Below are positions 54,898 through 63,688 of a stretch of 64,000 bases of DNA, piece after piece. Made by a program: the position numbers and the translations under genes. Position 1 is the first letter of the stretch. Every line of letters begins with the position of its first letter. The DNA comes from Thermaerobacter sp. FW80 (GTDB lineage: Bacteria > Bacillota > Sulfobacillia > Thermaerobacterales > Thermaerobacteraceae): positions 1 through 64,000 of the forward strand of contig NZ_CP037896.1 of NCBI RefSeq assembly GCF_004634385.1, read 5' to 3'. The notes below the pieces were generated by a model. It was not told the DNA's origin, did not search any database, and saw nothing but the letters and a program-made list of their open reading frames with translations.

Positions 54898-56301
54898 ATG
54901 GCCTACAACTTCCGCCCGGTGAACCGCGGCCAACTGTACCTGCTCCCACCGAGCCTTCGCGACGGGCTGCCTGAGGATCACCTGGCCTGGTTTCTGATCG
55001 ACGCCGTCGAGCAGATGGACCTGCGGGCCTTTTACGAGAAGTACCGCGCCGACGGTTGGGGCGGAGAGAGTTACGACCCCACCATGATGGTGACGCTCCT
55101 GCTGTACGCCTACTGCGTCGGCGAACGGTCGAGCCGGCGGATCGAGCGGTTGTGCCTCGAGGACGTGGCCTTCCGGGTGATCACCGCCAACCAGAAGCCG
55201 GATCACGTGACCATCGCCCGCTTCCGCCAGCGCCATGCACGGGAGCTGGCCGCGCTGTTCACCCAGGTGCTGCGGCTGTGCCGTGAGGCGGGGCTGGGGA
55301 AGGTCGGCGTGGTGGCACTGGACGGGACGAAAGTCAAGGCCAACGCCTCGCTGGCGGCCAACCGAACCTACGATGCGATTCGCCAGGAAGTGGAGAAGAT
55401 GCTCCGGGAGGCGGAGGCCACGGACCGGGAAGAAGATGAGCGGTACGGCCCCGGGCGTCGTGGGGACGAGTTGCCGGAGGAGCTGCGCCACCGTGCGAGC
55501 CGGCTGGAGCGGCTGAAGGCATGCAAGCGGCGGCTGGAGGACGAGGCGGCCCGGGAAGCCGCCCGGCAGCAGGCCCGCATCGAGGAGCGGAAGGCGCAGG
55601 AGCAGGCGACCGGCAAGAAGCGGCGGGGGCGCAAGCCGAAGGCGCCGGATCCCTCGGTGGATCCGGCGGCGAAGGCGAACGTCACGGACCCGGACAGCCG
55701 GATCATGAAGACCCGGCAGGGCTTTGTGCAAGGGTACAACGCCCAGGCGGTGGTGACCGAAGACCAGCTCATCGTGGCGGCGGCGGTGACGCAGGACGCC
55801 AACGACGTGGGCCAACTGCACCCGATGCTCCAACAAGCGCAAGCCAACCTCCAGGCAGCAGGTGTGGACAAACCCATCCGGGCCGTGGTGGCCGACGCGG
55901 GGTACTGGAGCGAGGCGAACGTGAAGCAGGCGCCGGCGGATGGGCCGGAACTGTTCCTGGCGACGAGCAAGGAGTGGAAGCAGCGCCAAGCCTGGAAGGA
56001 TGCACCCCCTCCGCGAGGCCGGATCCCGAAGGGGCTGAGCCTGCGGGAGCGGATGGAACGCAAGCTGCGGACCCGGCGAGGGCAGGCGATCTACGCCAAG
56101 CGCAGCCAGACCGTGGAGCCCGTGTTCGGGCAGATCAAGACCGTGCGAGGGGCCGACCGGTTCCTCCGTCGGGGTCTGGCGGCGTGTGACAGCGAGTGGA
56201 AGCTGCTTTGCTTGACCCACAACTTGCTGAAGCTCTGGCGGAGGGTCAGGGAGCGATCCGCCACCTTGCCCTTTGAATGTACGGTGGCGGGCTTGGCGTA
56301 G
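54898..56301 (+). CDS. IS1182-family transposase
   Basis: 467 residues. N terminus MAYNFRPVNRGQLYLLPPSL then LPEDHLAWFLIDAVEQMDL, the standard IS1182 start. DDE acids: D in VVALDGTKVKANAS, D in RAVVADAGYWSEAN and E in TVEPVFGQIKTVRG. A long charged helical insertion (residues about 150-235) separates the first two. The terminal repeats could not be fixed by eye. Confidence 0.93.
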   Translation: MAYNFRPVNRGQLYLLPPSLRDGLPEDHLAWFLIDAVEQMDLRAFYEKYRADGWGGESYDPTMMVTLLLYAYCVGERSSRRIERLCLEDVAFRVITANQKPDHVTIARFRQRHARELAALFTQVLRLCREAGLGKVGVVALDGTKVKANASLAANRTYDAIRQEVEKMLREAEATDREEDERYGPGRRGDELPEELRHRASRLERLKACKRRLEDEAAREAARQQARIEERKAQEQATGKKRRGRKPKAPDPSVDPAAKANVTDPDSRIMKTRQGFVQGYNAQAVVTEDQLIVAAAVTQDANDVGQLHPMLQQAQANLQAAGVDKPIRAVVADAGYWSEANVKQAPADGPELFLATSKEWKQRQAWKDAPPPRGRIPKGLSLRERMERKLRTRRGQAIYAKRSQTVEPVFGQIKTVRGADRFLRRGLAACDSEWKLLCLTHNLLKLWRRVRERSATLPFECTVAGLA

Positions 56302-56545
56302 AAGGGTCACGATCGGGCCGCCGGCCTACACAGTCCTGACCGTCAGCCCATGTGACATGAGCGAATCGACCCGGTACGTTCCCACTAGGTCCGATCTCTC
56401 AGGGTCGGTGCAACAGGCTCTTGGGTAACATTTTTAGCTGAATTGACGAGGTACCCTCAAAAGGTGTGTAAATGGCGAAGGCGGTGTACCCTCCTCTTGG
56501 TGAACAACGAGGGCTTGGAAGCCCGGAGGGAGGAGAGCCACCGCC
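56302..56545. other. Spacer with left end of an IS256-like fragment
   Basis: The last 100 bases (TTGACGAGGTACCCTCAAAA, GTGTGTAAATGG) look like the terminal repeat and leader of the truncated IS256-type gene that follows. Nothing else was recognised. Confidence 0.45.
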
Positions 56546-56896
56546 ATGCACCAGCGGACCACGTCGGGGAACCTGACGTCAAGCCCCACCTGGGAAGGAC
56601 TGCACGAGTGGCTGCGGAACGCGATCCAGGCGCTGATCCAGGAGGCGCTGGAGGCCGAGGTGACCGAGCTTTTGGGCCGGGTCCGCTACCCGCGGCGTGC
56701 CGCCGTCGATGCACCGGCCGGGTACCGGAACGGGTACGGCAAGCCGCGGAAGCTGACCACCCCCATGGGCACCCTGACCCTGCGGCGTCCCCGGGTGCGG
56801 GGCCTCGAGGAGCGGTTCGAGAGCCGGATTCTGCCTCTTAAAGGTGCCCCGATCAGGATCTTGGGTTTCTTACGGGGACGGTATGCCATTGATTGA
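56546..56896 (+). pseudogene. IS256-family transposase N-terminal fragment
   Basis: ATG after GGAGGGAGGAGAGCCACCGCC. About 95 residues match the IS256 N terminus (LIQEALEAEVTELLGRVRY, YRNGYGKPRKLTTPMGTL, RRPRVRGLEERFESRILPL), then the frame runs 20 codons into unrelated DNA. It is a third IS256 subtype, different from those at 16619 and 47225. Confidence 0.78.
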
Positions 56897-57151
56897 CACA
56901 CCTTGATGTACTACGGCACCCTGGTGTAGGTGGGGACCAAGGGGTTGGGACTGGCGAGGGCCCGTGTGTCCGGCCAGAGGAGGCGCTGTCGTTTTACATG
57001 AGGTGGCCCCTTGACACCAAGAGGCCGAGCTTCTCGAAGCGCCACGCCTTCCTAGGGTCAGTATGCACCGAGGGTCCCCCGCACCTCTGGGTGCATGCCG
57101 AACGAAAATCGGCCAGGAAGTATGCCAGGAAAGGCAGAGCGATCTTGAGTT

Positions 57152-60100
57152 ATGGAAGCGGAAATTGCAAGGAAGCGAGAAATCTGCCCAACCTACCTAC
57201 TCGCAGACGATCCGAGCGCCGAGGACGCTTTGGGCGGGGGTCACGAGTTAACAGCGCGGGCGTTGGTGGATCTCGTCCTGAACTCAAGTGGCGGAAAGGC
57301 GGTGGCCCTACTCGGGGGCTGGGGCAGCGGGAAGTCCACCGTGGTCAGGCTCTTCCAGCAGGCAGTAGAACGGAACTCGGATAAGCGGGTGCGGGTTTTT
57401 GTCTTCGACGCGTGGAGCCACGAGGGCGACCCGCTCCGGCGGTCGTTTCTCGAGCGGCTCGCAGCCTTCCTCGCGGAGACTGGCTGGCTTGAGGGAAAGG
57501 CCCTGGAGCAGATCAACAACCAAATGGACGAGCTGGCTTGCCGGAAGGAGAGCGTTTATTCTCAGACCTCTCCGGTCATGACCCGTGAGGGCTATTGGAT
57601 CGGGCTCTTTCTCACCCTGGGGATCCCCCTGGGTACGGCCCTACTGAGCAGCCAGCCGATATACCAAGCCCCTCTCTGGTTTTCCGTCCTTGGCGTCGCG
57701 GCCCTTCTTTCACCGTTCTTCGTTGCCTTATACTTCATGATCCGTGGTCTCAGGGCTGAGGGGAGATTTGAGTTCCCAAGCCTGGTTGGTCAGAACCGTA
57801 CCGAAACCAGGACTTCCACCCTTCGCACCCCCGAGCCTACCTCCGTGGAGTTCGAGGCAAGGTTCAAGGACATTCTGGACAGAGCCGTGACCGATGACCG
57901 ACGCCTAGTCATCGTCGTGGATAACCTGGACCGCCTCCCCGCGGAACAGGCCCGTTCCGTCTGGGCCACGATGCGCACCTTCTTTGATGTTCGTGGGGCT
58001 GCCTGGAGCGAAAAGCTCTGGCTCATCGTGCCCTTCGACCCCTCGGCCATTTGCCACCTCTGGGGAAATGTGCAGAGCGACGGAGAAAATCTCACGGAGG
58101 TCTTTATATCCAAGTTCTTTCAGACCAGGCTTCATGTTCCCCCGCCGGTACTCTCGGACTGGAAATCCTTCCTCTTCAAGCTCCTCCGCGAGGCCTTTCC
58201 CCGACACCACCAGGAGGAGTTGTATGCGGTCTACAGGGTCTACAGGAACCTTGTCCTTAGGGGCGATGGCCAGCCGGCTCCCCGAGAGCTTAAGCAGTTC
58301 GTGAACCTGGTGGGAAGTCAGCACCGCATCTGGCAGGACGCGATTCCCCTGCCCATGCAGGCTCTGTATGTGGCTCTTAGGGAGGAGCTCGCCAAAAACC
58401 CACGCGTGGCCCTCTCCAAGAGGGAGGCGGAGGTTAAAAAGCTCTTCCCCGAAGAGGAGAAGTGGAAGGATTATCTGCTGGCCCAGCACTTTAACGTCGA
58501 GCTGGACAAGGCCCTCCAGGTTCTCTTCTTAGAGGAGATCCGGAAGGGCCTCGAAGCCCCGGGGAGCCCCGTCCTCAGGGAGACTGCCCGGCAGGTCCGG
58601 CCGGAGGCCTTGGGTACCTTGGTCCTCGAGGCCTTGGAGGAGGCGGGGGAGTGGGCAGAGAAGGCCCCCGAGCTTCTTGCTAAGGCGGCGCTTGCCATCA
58701 AGGAGGTAGGGGGCCTTCTGCCGGAGGAGGATCAGAGACAGGCCCTGGGCCTCCTCCGCTCAAGGGCCACCTCGGCCGGGGGGTGGAAGATGGGGGACGA
58801 TGAGGTGGTCCAGGGTCTAATGGTGCTCGTTGCCTCGGCCCCGGGCGCGGAAGAGCGGTGCAGGCTTATCGGGGTCATCCTGCGAGGGGTGGAGGCTCCT
58901 TCCGGAAACGAGGTTATCAAGGATGCTGCCAAGGGCTTGGCGGATTTCCTAGACCGGGTCAAACGGGAACTCAACCTGGGTGTACCCGAAGATTTCCGGT
59001 TCCCGGTCCAGGAACCCGCCGACTGGATCCTCGCCCTCAGCGCCCTGGACTTCTGGAAGCTCGAGGACGAGGTTCAGAAGGCCTTTACACCCCGCAAGCC
59101 GCCGGAAGTGCTCGGCGAGCTCGTCGCGCGCGTTGGGCGAGGGGAGTTTAGGATGACCGAGGCGCTGGCTACCCGGGCCCTGTCCTACATCGATCAGGGG
59201 TGGAACTGGAAGGGTCTGGTCAACAGCCTCCGGGGCCGCCTGGCCACAGGCAACCGCTACACCGATGAGGAGGTCCGGGCTGCGATCTACGCCCTGCTCC
59301 AATTGGAGCCCATCAGCGAGGAGGCCAGGAATGCCCTGAACGACCTGGCCACCAGTTGGTTTCTTTTGCACCACCTGGCCCATGCGAATGACGGGAAGAC
59401 CCTAGGGACTCTTCTCTTGCCCCTCCTGATCTATAATCCAACCGGCCAGCTGCAGTCCCTAGGAGGGGGAGCGAGCCAGGGAGCCCAGAGATACGCCGGC
59501 TTTCTCCGGAACCCCCAAGGGGTCGATCTCCGGGACATGGCCGAACTTTTGGCAGAGCTCTCGGGATGTAGGGAAACCAACTTCTCCGTTCAGAGCGTCA
59601 TTGAGGCTATCAACAGGAATCCCCAAGCAAAAGAACTTGTGGCGACTCTCCTCGACCACCTCAAGGAGGCATACCCTGAGGCGTTCTCCCCGGAGATCCT
59701 TCTGGAATGTGGCAAGAGCCTTTTCGATCTCCTGGGGAAGGAGACCTTCGAAGCCATGTACCGGAGGCAGCAAGACGAAATAGTCAGAGCGGCCCAGTCA
59801 AGGGGGTTTGCCCTACATCTCCTCCCTGCTTACCGTAGGATCCTCTGGGCGGCCGGGGGCGGCCCGCCGGGAGCGTTTCTGCAATTCTTAGGCGAAGGCC
59901 TGAAGGGACTGCAAAAGAGTGACTGGTTACACCTGCTGAAAGAGGGTTGCGGCTCGGACGCGTTGGGCCTCCTCCGGGACCTTCGGGGGCAGGGTTTCCC
60001 GGTTGAACTGGACCACAGGCTCGCTGACGCCCTTGAGGAGGCTGCGACGGCCCTCCTCGACGATGAAGAGGCGTACGACCCGGCGACCATTCGGGCCTAT

Positions 60101-60511
60101 CTAGATTTCCTAACCGGAGACGCGCGGAAAAACCTCTCAGCGCGGATGGCCCGGGGCCTCTCGAAGCTCCTCGGGGAGTACGGGGGCTGGGGCGCGGAGA
60201 AGTTCCTGGGAGCCGTGGGAGAGGTGGTCCTGGAGGGCGCTGAGGAAGTGGGTGTCGAGGACCTGAATGATCTGCTGCTGACCTGGCTTCCGAACGCCCT
60301 TACGCGGCTTTCCCAGACGGAGCTTGAGTGGTTCGCCGAGCTGCTCAAAAAGCGCCGAACCCTTGTTCCGGATCTGGATGAAGCGATCCGGGGAGAAGCC
60401 CTCAAGCGGGTGGAGGAGGTGCGAACGGCCGTCGAGGACGAGAGGATCCGGGGGGCGCTCGAGGGGATAGCCGGCTTTCTCCAGGGAGAAGAGGCGGGCC
60501 AGGAGGATTGA
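57152..60511 (+). CDS. KAP family P-loop NTPase (candidate defence protein)
   Basis: 1119 residues. Walker A GGWGSGKST at 55-63 and FDAWSHEGDPLRRSF at 85-99. Two membrane segments (about 148-167 and 174-198) are inserted before Walker B, as in typical KAP proteins, and RLVIVVDNLDRL at 251-262 is Walker B. PFDPSAI follows at 294. Residues 400-1119 are helical, Leu/Glu-rich repeats without recognised catalytic motifs. KAP NTPases are membrane-attached; some, such as PifA of F, block phage. It stands alone between IS debris and a short peptide frame. Its codon use is less GC-extreme than that of its neighbours, suggesting transfer. Confidence 0.88.
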   Translation: MEAEIARKREICPTYLLADDPSAEDALGGGHELTARALVDLVLNSSGGKAVALLGGWGSGKSTVVRLFQQAVERNSDKRVRVFVFDAWSHEGDPLRRSFLERLAAFLAETGWLEGKALEQINNQMDELACRKESVYSQTSPVMTREGYWIGLFLTLGIPLGTALLSSQPIYQAPLWFSVLGVAALLSPFFVALYFMIRGLRAEGRFEFPSLVGQNRTETRTSTLRTPEPTSVEFEARFKDILDRAVTDDRRLVIVVDNLDRLPAEQARSVWATMRTFFDVRGAAWSEKLWLIVPFDPSAICHLWGNVQSDGENLTEVFISKFFQTRLHVPPPVLSDWKSFLFKLLREAFPRHHQEELYAVYRVYRNLVLRGDGQPAPRELKQFVNLVGSQHRIWQDAIPLPMQALYVALREELAKNPRVALSKREAEVKKLFPEEEKWKDYLLAQHFNVELDKALQVLFLEEIRKGLEAPGSPVLRETARQVRPEALGTLVLEALEEAGEWAEKAPELLAKAALAIKEVGGLLPEEDQRQALGLLRSRATSAGGWKMGDDEVVQGLMVLVASAPGAEERCRLIGVILRGVEAPSGNEVIKDAAKGLADFLDRVKRELNLGVPEDFRFPVQEPADWILALSALDFWKLEDEVQKAFTPRKPPEVLGELVARVGRGEFRMTEALATRALSYIDQGWNWKGLVNSLRGRLATGNRYTDEEVRAAIYALLQLEPISEEARNALNDLATSWFLLHHLAHANDGKTLGTLLLPLLIYNPTGQLQSLGGGASQGAQRYAGFLRNPQGVDLRDMAELLAELSGCRETNFSVQSVIEAINRNPQAKELVATLLDHLKEAYPEAFSPEILLECGKSLFDLLGKETFEAMYRRQQDEIVRAAQSRGFALHLLPAYRRILWAAGGGPPGAFLQFLGEGLKGLQKSDWLHLLKEGCGSDALGLLRDLRGQGFPVELDHRLADALEEAATALLDDEEAYDPATIRAYLDFLTGDARKNLSARMARGLSKLLGEYGGWGAEKFLGAVGEVVLEGAEEVGVEDLNDLLLTWLPNALTRLSQTELEWFAELLKKRRTLVPDLDEAIRGEALKRVEEVRTAVEDERIRGALEGIAGFLQGEEAGQED

Positions 60512-60629
60512 TGCGAGCTCCTGGGTTGTCACTGACTTGGGTAAGCCGGTGACGAGGTTCCGGGAGTTCATCGGGTATCCGGAGAAGCCATCCGAGTGGA
60601 AGTACCCGTACAACCCGCGCGAGGAGTAG
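60507..60629 (+). other. Peptide-like short frame after the KAP gene
   Basis: In the +1 frame relative to the KAP stop, 40 codons read ASSWVVTDLGKPVTRFREF then IGYPEKPSEWKYPYNPREE before TAG. The composition is unlike random GC-rich frames. There is no good start codon after the AGGAGG at 60501, so it may be the tail of a deleted gene. Not recognised. Confidence 0.3.
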
Positions 60630-61073
60630 CCCGACCAGTACCCTCACGTCCCCGATGCGGTGCCGGTCTGAGTACCGACCGGTTGCTCCGGGCAGCACAA
60701 CAACCTACCAGGGCAAGGGGGGAGATGATCGGCCCGAAGGAAAGGAGCCCGTAGCGCCAAATAAGTGTTTCACAAAATGAATATTTTGTTGAATGAAAGG
60801 CCCGGTCGAACCGTCCCCGAGCCCTTTGGCGGTGGAGGTCCTCGCGGGCCTGTCGCCGGGGCCCGGCGCGGCCCTTCCCCCCCGCCAAGCTGCCGCCGTC
60901 ACCCCCTCGGTGCAACGGAACGTCCAGCAATCCGGTCGGACGTCAGGCTTTGCGACACCGGCGGGACGGGTTGCGAAGGCCGCGCGAGGATGCGGGCAAG
61001 GCAGCTTTCGGCGTCTTGTCTCCTCCCACCTGGCGATGGAAGCACCGCAAGGCCCGGTGCCTGCCTACCAGCC
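60630..61073. other. Gene-poor stretch with AT-rich palindrome
   Basis: Contains ACAAAAT-GAAT-ATTTTGT (60772-60789), extended as TTCACAAAAT..ATTTTGTTGAA, in an AT-rich patch. It resembles an operator or promoter left behind by a lost gene. TGTTTCAC next to it is half of the ParB parS consensus. No gene was found. Confidence 0.55.
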
Positions 61074-61325
61074 TCAGTCGTAAATCCGATACAAGAACCA
61101 CTGCCGGGCCGGGATCCGGTAGTCGATCTCGTATACCCCGCCGTCCTGGGTTTGCACACGGTAGACGAATCGCTCTTCGGGCGGATCCTGTTCCCACCAC
61201 GGCCCGATCTCGCGCCACTCCTCCAGCACCTCCGCAACGACACGGCGGATGCCCCGCCACACGAACGCCACCGGGCGGTTCCGACGGTCAGCCTCAACGC
61301 GAATCGGGCGGTCGATCAGGCTCAT
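61074..61325 (-). CDS. DUF6504-like small protein
   Basis: 83 residues: MSLIDRPIRVEADRRNRPVA, FVWRGIRRVVAEVLEEW, WWEQDPPEERFVYRVQT, GGVYEIDYR and RQWFLYRIYD. From memory this matches DUF6504 proteins, often found beside Y-family polymerase or imuA genes in actinobacteria and high-GC Bacillota. Here no polymerase is nearby. ATG at 61325 is chosen because the family starts there; the frame is open further upstream. Confidence 0.6.
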   Translation of the reverse strand: MSLIDRPIRVEADRRNRPVAFVWRGIRRVVAEVLEEWREIGPWWEQDPPEERFVYRVQTQDGGVYEIDYRIPARQWFLYRIYD

Positions 61326-61426
61326 GACCTTGCCCCACGGAACACCGATACAGGCGTCCCGACATCGCTGTTCAGCAAGACCTCGATGCGGAAGAGGCGG
61401 TCCAGCATGCTCTGGGCGCTGCTGCG

Positions 61427-61705
61427 TCATGCACGGTTGATGAAAAGATCCAGTACCACTGCAGTAGCCAAAGCGAGCAGATAGCCACCAAGGTTCGGCA
61501 CGAGCCGCCCGTCGGCTGCAAGGAGCAAGCCAATCCCCACCATGAATCCCGTCGCGGCGAAACGCGGCATTCGGGCGCGGCGCCTGCGCCGCACCCGGCG
61601 AGCCGATCCCCGCTTCGGCGCGGTTCGGCCCCTGCGAGCCCGGGCCGGCGCGGTTGCAGCCAACGGCCCCCCCTCCCCCATCGGCATCCGGCGTCGATCG
61701 CTCAC
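61427..61705 (-). CDS. Small basic membrane protein, hypothetical
   Basis: 92 codons from a GTG; an internal ATG gives a 47-residue version (MPRFAATGFMVGIGLLLAAD) that holds both hydrophobic segments. The Arg-rich N-terminal half may be untranslated. Function unknown. Confidence 0.4.
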   Translation of the reverse strand: MSDRRRMPMGEGGPLAATAPARARRGRTAPKRGSARRVRRRRRARMPRFAATGFMVGIGLLLAADGRLVPNLGGYLLALATAVVLDLFINRA

Positions 61706-61841
61706 GTAGCGGCGACTCGTTCCTCACCCGGTCTGCGTCGGCTTCCCGGCCTGCGGCCGCCGAGGCCGGGGTCTGGCTGCCTGCCCTTTCGGCCGGCCGA
61801 AATCGCCCTTCGGTGCTTGCGAGGCGACGCAGGCCCGCCGG

Positions 61842-62267
61842 CTACGCCCGAAACGGAAAGGTATTCGGGATCCCACGAAAGTGTTTTCTGTTCGCCGTGC
61901 AGACGGGGAGCCCCGTCGCCTCGGCCAGGGCCCGCAGGCGTGCGTCCCCGAACGAGTCGCAGGTTGGATCGGCGGCCCAGTAGTACAGTGCCTTGAGGAC
62001 GGCCGGCTTGTTCTCGACCTGGACCGTTTCCAGGCCGATGAAGGTGCTCAGGTAGTCCGCCACGGCCTTGCGGTCCTGGCGGAAGACGTGGCGGTACAAG
62101 GCGTACGTAAGCTCGTGAATCGTGATGAGATCGAGGAAACCCTCGGCCCTGCCCTGCTGAAGATCCGCGAGGAGCGCCTTGCACGTCTCCGCGAGCGGAT
62201 CCCGAAAGAACGGATGGATGAAGAGGTTCGCGTCAAGCCACCCGAGCTGCCTGCGCTCAGCGTTCAC
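61842..62267 (-). CDS. PIN-domain toxin of AbrB-PIN pair
   Basis: 141 residues from GTG at 62267. LGWLDANLFIHPFFRDP holds the first PIN Asp, ITIHELTYALYRHVFRQ the Glu, and TCDSFGDARLRALAEATGLP the later acids. The gene starts inside the antitoxin gene (11-base overlap), so the pair is translationally coupled. PIN toxins cleave RNA. It supports plasmid maintenance. Confidence 0.78.
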   Translation of the reverse strand: MNAERRQLGWLDANLFIHPFFRDPLAETCKALLADLQQGRAEGFLDLITIHELTYALYRHVFRQDRKAVADYLSTFIGLETVQVENKPAVLKALYYWAADPTCDSFGDARLRALAEATGLPVCTANRKHFRGIPNTFPFRA

Positions 62268-62556
62268 CGGCCGCGGCCGCCTCCCGCTCGGACCGATCCA
62301 GCACCGCAAACGGCAGGGCGTCCCGGGCGACATCCTCGGCGACCGTCTCCCAGAGATCGGCGGGCACGGGCCCGTCGACGCGCCACCGGTCGAAGTATTC
62401 ATCGAGCGAACGGGTCGTTCGCACGACACGGAACCGCCCTTCGTCCGGCCCCGTGGCCTCGAACAGGAGCACGTCACCAGGCCGGATCCGTAGGGCTCCG
62501 CGAACCTCCGCGGGAATCGTGACTTGGCCTCGGGCCTGCACACGTCCGAGCCCCAT
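62257..62556 (-). CDS. AbrB/SpoVT-type antitoxin
   Basis: 99 residues. The swapped-hairpin DNA-binding motif is at the N terminus: GLGRVQARGQVTIPAEVRGA then LRIRPGDVLLFEA. The C-terminal half (SLDEYFDRW, PVPADLWETVAEDVARD) is the toxin-binding tail. The ATG at 62556 is preferred over 62562 because of its spacing to GGGGAGGG. It is divergent from the Xer gene, and the 130-base gap holds both promoters. Confidence 0.78.
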   Translation of the reverse strand: MGLGRVQARGQVTIPAEVRGALRIRPGDVLLFEATGPDEGRFRVVRTTRSLDEYFDRWRVDGPVPADLWETVAEDVARDALPFAVLDRSEREAAAAGER

Positions 62557-62688
62557 GGCCATCCCTCCCCTCTCCCCCACCATCCTAGCATACACCCCCC
62601 GGTGCTGCATGGCATAATGGAGTATGGCGTACTCTCGGACGTTTGTATGCAAGTCGCGGAACGAAGTTGCCACCCAGGGGGATGGAGC

Positions 62689-63642
62689 GTGCGCAGCGAG
62701 CTGCCCGTACGGGCCGAGCAGTACCTCGAAACGAAGCGGGTCGAGCGGGGCCTGCAAACCGCAAGCCTCGTCGAGTACCGCCGCGACCTGGCCGACTTTT
62801 GCCGCTGGCTGGCCGGCCGGCTGCGGAAGGACCCCGAGGATCTGACCGACGCAGACCTGGCCGGCTTCGACCGGGACGGGGCCCGGCGGTGGCTCGCCCA
62901 CCTGGCCGACCGGGAACTCGCGCCGTCGACCCGCGACCGGCGCTGGAGCACCATAAGCGGCTGGTTCCGGTGGATGGTGGCCGAAGGCGTCCTTGCCCGC
63001 GATCCCTTCGCCGGCCTGGAGCGGCCCGTGCGGGGCGAACGGCACAAGCGCCTGCCAGTCTACCTTTCCGAGGCGGAGGCCGAGCGGCTTTTGCGGGTCG
63101 TTCTCTCGGACGAGGGCCTCACGCCCCGGCAGAAGGCCCACCATGCTCGCTTGAAAGAGCGCGACCACGCCCTGGTGACGACGTTGCTGTATCAGGGCCT
63201 GCGGATCAGCGAGGCGGTGGGGCTTCGGTACGGCGACGTGGACTTTGAAGAGGAGACCCTGCGGGTCATCGGCAAGGGGGACAAAGAGCGCCTCCTCCCC
63301 CTTCACCGCCGGACGAAGGAGGCCCTGCTGCGCTACCTTGCGACCTGGCCGGGCCCGAAGAAGCCGAAGGCGCCGCAGGATCCGCTCTGGTGGACGCTGG
63401 CCGGCCGGCCTCTGACCAAGAATGCGGCCCAGGTGGCGGTGAAGCGCCACCTCACCCGGGCCGGGCTCTGGCGGGCGAGCGCCCACAAGCTGCGGCACAC
63501 CTTCGGGACACGGCTCGCAGAGGCGGGGGTGGACCTGTTGGTCATCAAGGACCTGCTGGGCCACGCGACGGTGGCGACGACCCAGATCTACGCGCATGTG
63601 GCCCAGCGGCGGCTAAGGGAGGCCGTGGAAAAGATCCGGTGA
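62689..63642 (+). CDS. Tyrosine recombinase, Xer type
   Basis: 317 residues from GTG at 62689 (CAGGGGGATGGAGC before it); ATG at 62647 would add 14 residues. N-terminal SAM-like domain 1-115, catalytic domain 130-317. The catalytic residues are all present: R in YQGLRISEAVGLR, K in VIGKGDKERLLPL, HKLRHTFGTRLAE, LLGHATVATTQ and the nucleophile in IYAHVAQRR. It probably resolves plasmid multimers. Two toxin-antitoxin pairs flank it. Confidence 0.93.
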   Translation: MRSELPVRAEQYLETKRVERGLQTASLVEYRRDLADFCRWLAGRLRKDPEDLTDADLAGFDRDGARRWLAHLADRELAPSTRDRRWSTISGWFRWMVAEGVLARDPFAGLERPVRGERHKRLPVYLSEAEAERLLRVVLSDEGLTPRQKAHHARLKERDHALVTTLLYQGLRISEAVGLRYGDVDFEEETLRVIGKGDKERLLPLHRRTKEALLRYLATWPGPKKPKAPQDPLWWTLAGRPLTKNAAQVAVKRHLTRAGLWRASAHKLRHTFGTRLAEAGVDLLVIKDLLGHATVATTQIYAHVAQRRLREAVEKIR

Positions 63643-63688
63643 TATGGGTACCGTGCGGCGTCTTGCGTTTCGTAGGAAGAAGGGGCGA

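Noticed and set aside
57011-57016. Promoter of the KAP gene (TTGACA)
   Set aside because: A perfect -35 box is present but no acceptable -10 lies 15-19 bases downstream, so the promoter call is not supported.
60767-60774. ParB parS site
   Set aside because: Only the left half TGTTTCAC matches; the right half does not. The same holds for TGTTTCACG near 54810 and TGTTTCACC near 25170.
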